64,000 nt of DNA from Chara braunii. Taxonomy: Eukaryota > Streptophyta > Charophyceae > Charales > Characeae. Below are positions 57,376 to 64,000 of the stretch, piece by piece. The number at the start of each line of letters is the position of its first letter. The first letter of the stretch is position 1. Under the pieces are notes generated by a model. It was not told where the DNA came from. It saw nothing but the letters and a program-made list of their open reading frames with translations, and made no database searches. The position numbers and the translations under genes are program-made. Location of the stretch: the NCBI GenBank assembly GCA_003427395.1, contig BFEA01000312.1:991606-1055605 (forward strand). Reading direction: 5' to 3'.

Positions 57376-57415
<40 letters not shown>

Positions 57416-60400
57416 TCACGGAAGATGAGCAATAGCGAACTTCAGCAACCAAACAACATCATATACACAAGAGCAGATAGTCGTGACCTCGATCCAACAA
57501 CAGAATTGCATCACGAGTTTCACCAAATAAGAAGACACCAAGAGTTTATAATTCACAATGTTGATATAGTCCCATCATCATTAACGGAGAACCAGAGTTG
57601 ATATCCTATCTGGAGCTCGACGCCCAGACTATAGATGGCAGATCCTATCTAGCCTATCTACTATGCCACTGATGTCGTCAACCGCTCCCCGCTCCCCTTA
57701 GTACGAGCAGATCTCGGCCAATGCCTTTCGCCTCAAGCAGCAGGTAGGTCTTTCGTATCACTCACAACCTCGATCCCCCACTCACAGATGCCATATGCAC
57801 CCAAGGACCAAAGTGTACCTAATAATAATAATAATAATAATAAAATAATAATAGTAATAATAATAATAATACAAGGAAAACAGGCAACAACGGGATGACA
57901 ATTCCAGACTACACCATCACATTGAAAGTCAGGCAGTCAGGCAGTCACACTGTGTCCAGAGAGCAACATTGCACCAATAATACACCAATGGAGATTCGTA
58001 GTACTGAAAACCACGCATCAACACAAGAGTCCAGTCCCTTCACTCTCCTACTCGGGGCTCAGCGCCCAATCTACCCCTACATAGCTACTGCAGCCTACGA
58101 ATTGACAATGCAACTGTTGACATCAGCGCCAACCCGAAGTACTTGAAGATGTCGCCCATGAAGACCATCGCCTATACAACGTAAGTACCCTCACATCATC
58201 ATCATCATCATCATCAGACCCAGTGTCGGTATCCTACCTGACGCTCGACGCCCAAACTACAGATGGCAGGTCCTGTTCAGCTTGATCCTCAACGTCTCCT
58301 CTTTGACGATCACAATCATAATAATAATAATAATTAATAATAATAATAAAAAAAAAAATTAATAATAATAATAATTGTAATAATAATAATAATAATAGTA
58401 ATAAATAAATGCAAAAGAAATGAGCGATAGCGGATTTCATAAATCAACAACATCATACACATACGACCATATAGTCGTGACCTCGATCCAAAAGGCAGAT
58501 TGCATTACGTGTCCCAGCAGGTAAGAGCACGACAAAAACTCATAATTGACAAGGTTGGCATAGTCTCATCATCATCAACACAGGCCCAATACCGATGTCC
58601 TATCTGGCGCCCGACGCCTAGACTACATACAGCAGATCTTGTCTAGCCTATACTACAATGTTGAAGTTGACGACAACAGCTCTCCCGAAGTACGGGCAGG
58701 TCTCAACCAATGCCGCACGTGTCAAGCACCAGGTACGTCTCTCGCCTCTCTCATAACCTCGATCCCCATCACAGATGCCACGTGTACACAAGGATCACCT
58801 TGCACCCCATCAGCACACAGCACATCAGCTCTGCTATGGCTACCTGCTCCTTCTTCTCCTTCTTCTTCTTCTTCTTCTTCATCTTCTTTTTCTTCATCTT
58901 TTTTTTTTTTTTTTCTTCTTCTTCTTGATTCCGCACTCGCTTTCTCCTTCTTTCTCGACATGCCACGTGCCGACCTCTTTCCCTGTCATGCCACTCAGAC
59001 TCATCGCCCAAGCGCAGTCCCTTCCATCTACTGCCCACGCGTTTTCTCTCCATTGTACCACGCTCGTTCTTGTCCAGTCGCGCTCTTCACTGGTTCCTTC
59101 GCGGTAGCCTCCTCCCCCTTTCTCTCTCATCTTCTTCTTCTTCTTGTTCTTCTTCTTCTACCTTTCCTCTCGTTCTCTTCTTCATCTTTTCCTTCTCCTT
59201 CTACTTCTTCTTCTTCTTTCTTCTATCTTTCCTCTCCTTCTCTCCTTCTTCTTCTCCTTCTCCTTCTTTCTTCGTCTTTTTTTTCCTCCTTCTCGTGCGC
59301 CATCTTCTGCTGCGCAGCCATCGTTTCTCGTGCGTTCTTCCTCGCTACCACCGCATAACCATCTCCTCCTTCGCGCAACCAACCCTGCTCACGCCCCTAT
59401 CTTCCATCTCCACTCACGATCGTCTTTCCTCATCGGTGCGGCCTTCCCCTCCCTCTCTCTCTCTCTCTCTCTCATACACACACACACACACATACATACG
59501 TAGATCTGTACACATCCACGTTTCTAGCGGTAGATTCATTCGATTTTGCTCATTTATATCGATGGAAATGTCATGATGCCCGCCGCGAGATCAGAGACTT
59601 ACCTGTTCTCTCTCTCGCTATTCCTTCGTTGTCGTTGTAGCTGCCAACAGAGATCGATGGTGCAATACCATCCGTCACCGTGCACAGCATATCGGGACCA
59701 CAGCATGGGGGAAGTCGACGGGCACAAGCGTCGGGCACAGGCGCACACTCCAATGAGCCGGGCGGATGTCGGGCTCATGCTCACGACTAGAAACCGCCCG
59801 AAGCGCTCGTCGAGGATCCCTCGTACCCCAAGAACAAGGTCCCGAATCCCACGTTCGGAACGTTGTTATCACCGACAGCGTGTCAGGTGAGTGTTCTCTC
59901 TTTCCCTCTTCTTCCCTTCTTCTTCTTCTTCTTCTTCTTCTTCTTCTTCTTCTTCTTCTTCTTCTCCTTTCTTCGATTCCGAGCGTGCTGTTTCTTCGCG
60001 CGATCGAGTCCACCCTTCTCCTTGCTGTCGCGCGCTACCCCTATTGCCATGCCCGGGCCTGTCGTTGCCTCTATCATCCTCCGCTCATTGTTTCACCCGC
60101 GCGGTCATCTTCTCCCGTTCGGCATCCACCTTTCTCCTTGGTGCATAGGCTCGCTGTCCGCGTCCGGGCGATCATTGGCAAGCTGCGCCCGCGTGACTTC
60201 CAACTGCCCGTGACCCAGGTCGTCCAGGCTTTGACACACCATAGCGGTAGTGACACTCCTCTCAGGAATGTATCTGCCCATGAAATCAGGCGGTTTTCAG
60301 CGAGGAAAACATAACCAAAATACAAGTGATAAAATAAGAACAAAAAAAAAAAAAAAAAAAAAAAAAAACATAAAAGAAGACTAAATCTACAACTAGTGCT

Positions 60401-61072
60401 CCCTTTCCTGGCATGCCAAGTGTCGGGCCCCGTTATAGCAAGGGCTCAGACTTCAACTCACCTACTAACAACAACTAACTCCTAATCCGGAGGTCGCGGG
60501 TTCAAGGCCCGCCCGACGGATCGCGGGGCTAAAGTTGAGTTCCTTCCAATAAAAAGGAGCTAGCTCGAGGTCGGATGGATTCGATCCCCGAGTTATCTGA
60601 TTCCCAATCCCCATCGATACCCATTAAGATAGCTCCTACTTCAGGTAGAAGAGGAGCAGCTCGGGTATATGTTGAAGTGGCGCTCAGTCCGCCTGAGCCT
60701 GTTTCTAATTTCGCGTGCGAGCACGCTTGCCGGCCTGCATGCCTGTCCGAGTGCTTATCGGCTTGAGTGCGCATGTGACCCGCAAGGGTACTAGGTTGCT
60801 CGGGAGGCCCGAAGGGCCGGTACTTAGCCGTGGCTGCGATATTGAGGGTCGAGGCGGGGAAAACACTCAAGTGGCGGGGTAGGAGGTCCGCGACACTTAA
60901 GAACCGCGGAAACACTCAAGTGGCAGTTAGGCCGGTACCACACCAAGTAGAGGTAGATGTGCCGGGTAGTCGAAGCCGAGCAGAAGAAGACAAAGTTGAC
61001 ATTTTTAGAGGCCCAGTACCTGCAGACAGACAGGTACCAGTCCAAATCTCAAGGTGTGTCGTAGATTTACCC
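57013..61072 (+). repeat. Composite repeat A' (second copy of A), 3' truncated
   Basis: Aligns with A from GTGTGAGTGTCACAATGTCT through CGTAGATTTACCCG and ends at about 61,072, so the last 0.9 kb of A is missing. R-units at about 57,423-57,741 and 58,420-58,733, the different unit at 57,880-58,181, CTT tracts, an exon-like cassette of the same length as in A (59,641-59,886, 246 bases, about 94 percent identical), a poly-A run (60,341-60,368) and the plus-strand tRNA-like part (60,412-60,520). Confidence 0.8.
60551..60638 (-). ncRNA. tRNA-like sequence with pol III terminator, in composite A'
   Basis: Minus-strand order: AGGAGC, A box (TATCTTAATGGG, two changes from A), B box GGATCGAATCC at the same spacing, then TTTTT. 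The B box is unchanged from A while the A box has drifted. Confidence 0.45.
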
Positions 61073-61606
61073 GAAAATCCCAAAAATAAAGAATTAAAAT
61101 TTCTAATTGGTTATTCTTCGATATCTCCCGATCCGCGCGTTTTTGCGCGAGGAGCACTGGGAGCAAAGTTCGACCTCTCGTCGAGGAGAACGTTTTGAGA
61201 TATTTTTTGAAAAATTTTAATGGCTAGAAAAGGAGATATGAAATTTTTTGTGATTTTCTAATTAAAATTCCGAAAATCATGAATTTCCTTTTATTTTAAT
61301 TACGAAGAAAAGAAGCGAAATTAGGTGAACCCCGCTCGGACCAAAGTTGGTCCTTGTATTTTTCCCGACATTTTGAGACCTTAGTCGGGGAAAACGGACT
61401 CCGTTTGGACGAGTGGTGACCGCCAACAGACAGGCAAAGAGGAGAAAATTAAGAGGAATTAGTGATTTTCTTTGTATTTTATAAAAATAGAAGGGAAACA
61501 GAAGTCGGCAAAAGTGATCCGTTGGAACCCGGCTTTTAACTGACTATAAACCGACGGAAAATTTTCTGCCTCGAGAAGTCGGACGTGGTGGCGTGCAGTC
61601 GCGCGC

Positions 61607-61669
61607 AAAACCCCAAAACCCTAAATGGGGGAAACCCTAAAGAGGGTAAACCCTAACCCTAAGTTAGGG
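61607..61669. repeat. Interstitial telomere-like repeats (CCCTAAA type)
   Basis: Five imperfect CCCTAAA/CCCTAA units separated by GGGG-rich spacers and ending in TTAGGG. Plant-type telomere repeats are TTTAGGG. A second patch is at 51,115-51,141. Confidence 0.6.
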
Positions 61670-61927
61670 AAGGGCGGTGCGTAGCTGGACGGACACAAGT
61701 CTTTCTATCCGACCGGTGATGAGAAAATTTTGTATAAGCCCAGTTGACCAAATTGAAATTAATCAATATTGAGAATTTTGTTTTATAAAATAAATTAAGT
61801 TGTTAATTTGTTTTAAGAAATAATTTGTCATTAAAAATCGATTATAAATCAAAATAAATATCTAAAATTCTTCAAGAAGGGGGAGTCAGCTTTATTTCAA
61901 CTTTGAGATTCGGGAGATACTTCGCTT

Positions 61928-62372
61928 AACCCCATCCCAACGTGGGGAAGCAAAGTGCTGCCGAAATTTCTCGGCAATTTGCTGAATTTTATTGAATTAA
62001 ATCTTAAATAATTAAAGAAAATACTTGAAAACTAGCTAAAGATTGAGATACTTNTTNAGTTCTTAATCTTTCTTGTTAAACATCTACCGTCGGTATTTTG
62101 AGGCCTTCGGCCAAACCCTATCCCGACGGGGGGGGAGGCAAAGTGCTGTCGAAATTTCGAAAAATCTCCTAATTTAAATTATTAATTCTTTTTTATATAA
62201 ATATATTGAAAGCGATTAGGGAAATTAATTATAAAAACGTTAGAAATTTGTTTCTTTAAGCGACTTTCCTCTTGTTTCATTTGGCTTTAGTTCTGGGTAG
62301 GTAGCATTTGTCTAGGGACAATAGTCCCGAACCCCATCCCAACGGGGGGAGGCGAAACGCTGTCGAAATTTT
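61928..62372 (+). repeat. Three GC-rich islands with a shared hairpin and GCTGTCGAAATTT motif
   Basis: Islands at 61,928-61,968, 62,111-62,158 and 62,327-62,372 each read CCCCATCCCAACGNGGGG-like, then GGCAAAGTGCTGTCGAAATTT. The CCCC/GGGG arms can pair. Spacing is 183 and 216 bp, with very AT-rich sequence between. Confidence 0.65.
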
Positions 62373-62677
62373 AGTAAATCCCCAAATTTTATTTCTACCC
62401 CTACAGAGTATCCAACTCGGCGGGCTTATATAAGTATTGATCCTTAATATATATAAACTAAGAAAAAAAAATTATCTTAACTAAATACATTTTCTATAAT
62501 TTATAATTAAAAAAATACAAAAGAATTCCCTAGAAGGAGAAGGGAAAGAGACGTTGCGGTAACCTGGTTTCAGGTGAACCTACTAGCTTGTCCTCGAAGG
62601 CGTGAGGCAAGCGACGCGAAATTTCAGTCATTAATCTACACCTCCCGCTTGCTGCGATCTCTCTAGCCGCCAGTTGA

Positions 62678-63697
62678 ATGTGGCCGCGGGTGCAAGTAGA
62701 GGTCTATGGGGCTACCATTGACTGGGACTTAGAGCCCCCTGAACTCATAGAGGGGGGTCTGGTCGAGCTCACGATCCCCGGACGCAGCATTCGACACGCT
62801 GACGNCCAGTTTGCGTGGAGGTCCATAATCCTNTCCGAGGACGTNTGGCTTTGGACGTACAGAGAGCACCGNCCGGGGCAAGGAGTGGGCGTAGTGAGAG
62901 CCTACTTGTATTTGGGACCGGGTGCGGTCAAGGAGGCCGTGGTGGGCCTCGCGACGACAGGGACTAGTGATGAAGTTAGCAGGGCGTTATGCTACCTAGG
63001 GGAAGAGGTAGCGGCTTTCCGAGCGGAGGACGCGAGCGACCCGTTGACCCTATTTCATGGACGCCCTCCTCTTGATATCACGGGCAAGCTCGTAATAGCA
63101 CGGGACGGGTTTTTCCCGTACAGCGTTGGGAGCCTGCGGGCGATAGTTCCGACGTTGGTAGTAGAGAGCGTCTTTGGAGGTATTGGCGGAGTGGTCGAGA
63201 CATATCTGGCCTATCAGGATCTCAAGATCCTGGCGAGAAGGCGTGCTGACCTAGACTACATCTATTATTCGCTTGCGACCGCCAGAGTGATCGTTAATCA
63301 GCAATTGGCGAGACTCTCTAGAGGGAGGACGAGCTGGAGCTGCTTGGTATACGGTCCACCACATCCGACCCTCTACCCGAGAGAGGATTGGCGATTCGGA
63401 GTTCCTACCTTCGTGATAGGGCAGACCTATGGGAGCGTGGATCGTTTAAGGAGAGCAGTCGATCATACACTTTACGCCCTCTGGGAGGGCTTAGCGCCCC
63501 GCTTCAAGGAAGTATACTACGCCATTTGTGTGAGGTGGGGGCCGCCCAGTAGAGAGACGCTAGACGACATCATACATGTTACAAGCTGGGTGGACTGTCT
63601 GAGGCCTATCGATCTGATTGGGTACTGCAGGAGACGGGCAGAGATCGATTACGCGGGGCTAGAAGACGCGAGATTTCTCTTCGAGGTCGCAGCTTAG
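62678..63697 (+). CDS. Large accessory-family ORF, 339 aa, with duplicated helix-rich module
   Basis: Starts at an ATG and stays open to TAG despite four ambiguous bases. The N-terminal 110 residues contain VVRAYLYLGPGAVKEAVVGL, the AKVFLDED-type strand and helix. Then two helix-rich modules: VPTLVVESVFGG with LDYIYYSLATARV (about 152-210), and VPTFVIGQTYGS with YYAICVRWGPPSRETL (about 245-305). The second closely matches LYTHCVDQGIPPR and IYTRCVDAGVPPR at 22 kb. The longest and least damaged member in the window. Function unknown; no catalytic motif, membrane segment or signal peptide seen. Confidence 0.65.
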   Translation: MWPRVQVEVYGATIDWDLEPPELIEGGLVELTIPGRSIRHADXQFAWRSIIXSEDXWLWTYREHXPGQGVGVVRAYLYLGPGAVKEAVVGLATTGTSDEVSRALCYLGEEVAAFRAEDASDPLTLFHGRPPLDITGKLVIARDGFFPYSVGSLRAIVPTLVVESVFGGIGGVVETYLAYQDLKILARRRADLDYIYYSLATARVIVNQQLARLSRGRTSWSCLVYGPPHPTLYPREDWRFGVPTFVIGQTYGSVDRLRRAVDHTLYALWEGLAPRFKEVYYAICVRWGPPSRETLDDIIHVTSWVDCLRPIDLIGYCRRRAEIDYAGLEDARFLFEVAA

Positions 63698-63700
63698 GGA

Positions 63701-63988
63701 ATGCCGGGAAGGACGGCCACGGTGATGCGTGTAGAAGAGCAACTCGTAAGCACAGGATACACTGTGACAGTACTTCTCCGAGCGTACGTAGACGAGGACT
63801 TGACGGCGAGTGAGTGCAGACAACGAGCTAGGGATTTGATCCACGAGCGTAGAGCTGATGTACTGGCGCGAGTGACCTTCCAGACCTCGATTTCCCATGA
63901 TGTGATGATATGGTCTCATGGTTATATGCGCGCGGAGCACTACCATGATGAGACGGTAGCGGAGGCTAGAGCGAGGGTGAGAGGGTGA
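63701..63988 (+). CDS. Accessory-family ORF (strand-rich module), 95 aa
   Basis: ATG three bases after the preceding stop. TVTVLLRAYVDEDLTASECR followed by ARDLI matches VAIYVEEGQDQG then WEEAV at 20 kb and QAKVFLDEDTWTEVWRGL at 22.3 kb. It ends 12 bases before the window edge, so more genes of the cluster may follow. Function unknown. Confidence 0.55.
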   Translation: MPGRTATVMRVEEQLVSTGYTVTVLLRAYVDEDLTASECRQRARDLIHERRADVLARVTFQTSISHDVMIWSHGYMRAEHYHDETVAEARARVRG

Positions 63989-64000
63989 GCTGGAGAAAGA

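Larger units (their letters stand above)
61073..62677 (+). other. AT-rich leader upstream of the third accessory locus
   Basis: No gene seen. It contains a telomere-like patch (61,607-61,669), three GC-rich islands (next entry), and a TATATAA motif at 62,427-62,433, 245 bp before the first ATG. It may be LTR or leader of another retroelement. I did not find a tRNA-Asp PBS here. Confidence 0.35.

Overview
This window reads as repeat-dominated nuclear DNA of a eukaryote, most likely of the green lineage. The one convincing host-gene piece is the first coding exon of a J-domain protein of the plant ARG1/DNAJ15/DNAJ16 type (minus strand, 4,009-4,130). Two retroelements carry primer-binding sites complementary to tRNA-Asp, a primer common in plant Ty3-type elements, and TTTAGGG-like interstitial repeats occur. 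A charophyte-like genome is my guess; the window alone cannot prove it.

Layout. 1-7.4 kb: J-domain exon, a dispersed-repeat fragment, short tandem duplications and unassigned sequence. 7.46-14.0 kb: a decayed minus-strand Ty3/gypsy chromovirus (gag, protease, RT, RNase H, integrase, chromodomain), broken by stops and frameshifts. About 15-26.6 kb: a plus-strand LTR element with a long, tandem-repeat-rich 5' LTR, a tRNA-Asp PBS (18,236), a leader ORF, about a dozen tightly packed small ORFs and then gag. Its gag is cut at 26,620 by the LTR of another family. 26.6-51.06 kb: two long (about 2.9-3.5 kb) minus-oriented LTR sequences of one family, each holding an array of hairpin-forming repeats. 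The right copy abuts a tRNA-Asp PBS and is followed leftward by small ORFs and a degenerate gag. Between them lie a CACTGTG/CACAGTG minisatellite and two composite repeats (A, B). 52.5-61.07 kb: a 20-bp minisatellite and second copies of the composites in reverse order (B', A'). 61.07-64 kb: an AT-rich leader with GC-rich islands, then two more ORFs of the small-ORF family running to the window end.

Main observation. Three loci (19.97-24.93 kb plus, 44.6-46.4 kb minus, 62.68-63.99 kb plus) encode one unrecognised protein family built from two recurring modules: a strand-rich module (FVWIES-like start, then AKVFLDED-like strand) and a helix-rich module (VPRFIL-like start, then YxxCVxxGxPPR). 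In the first two loci the ORFs lie between a tRNA-Asp PBS and gag, so they look like amplified 5' accessory genes of an LTR-retrotransposon lineage. No function can be assigned.

No pol gene is visible for these elements. Few ORFs look intact, and most assignments come from reading translations and repeat patterns by eye.
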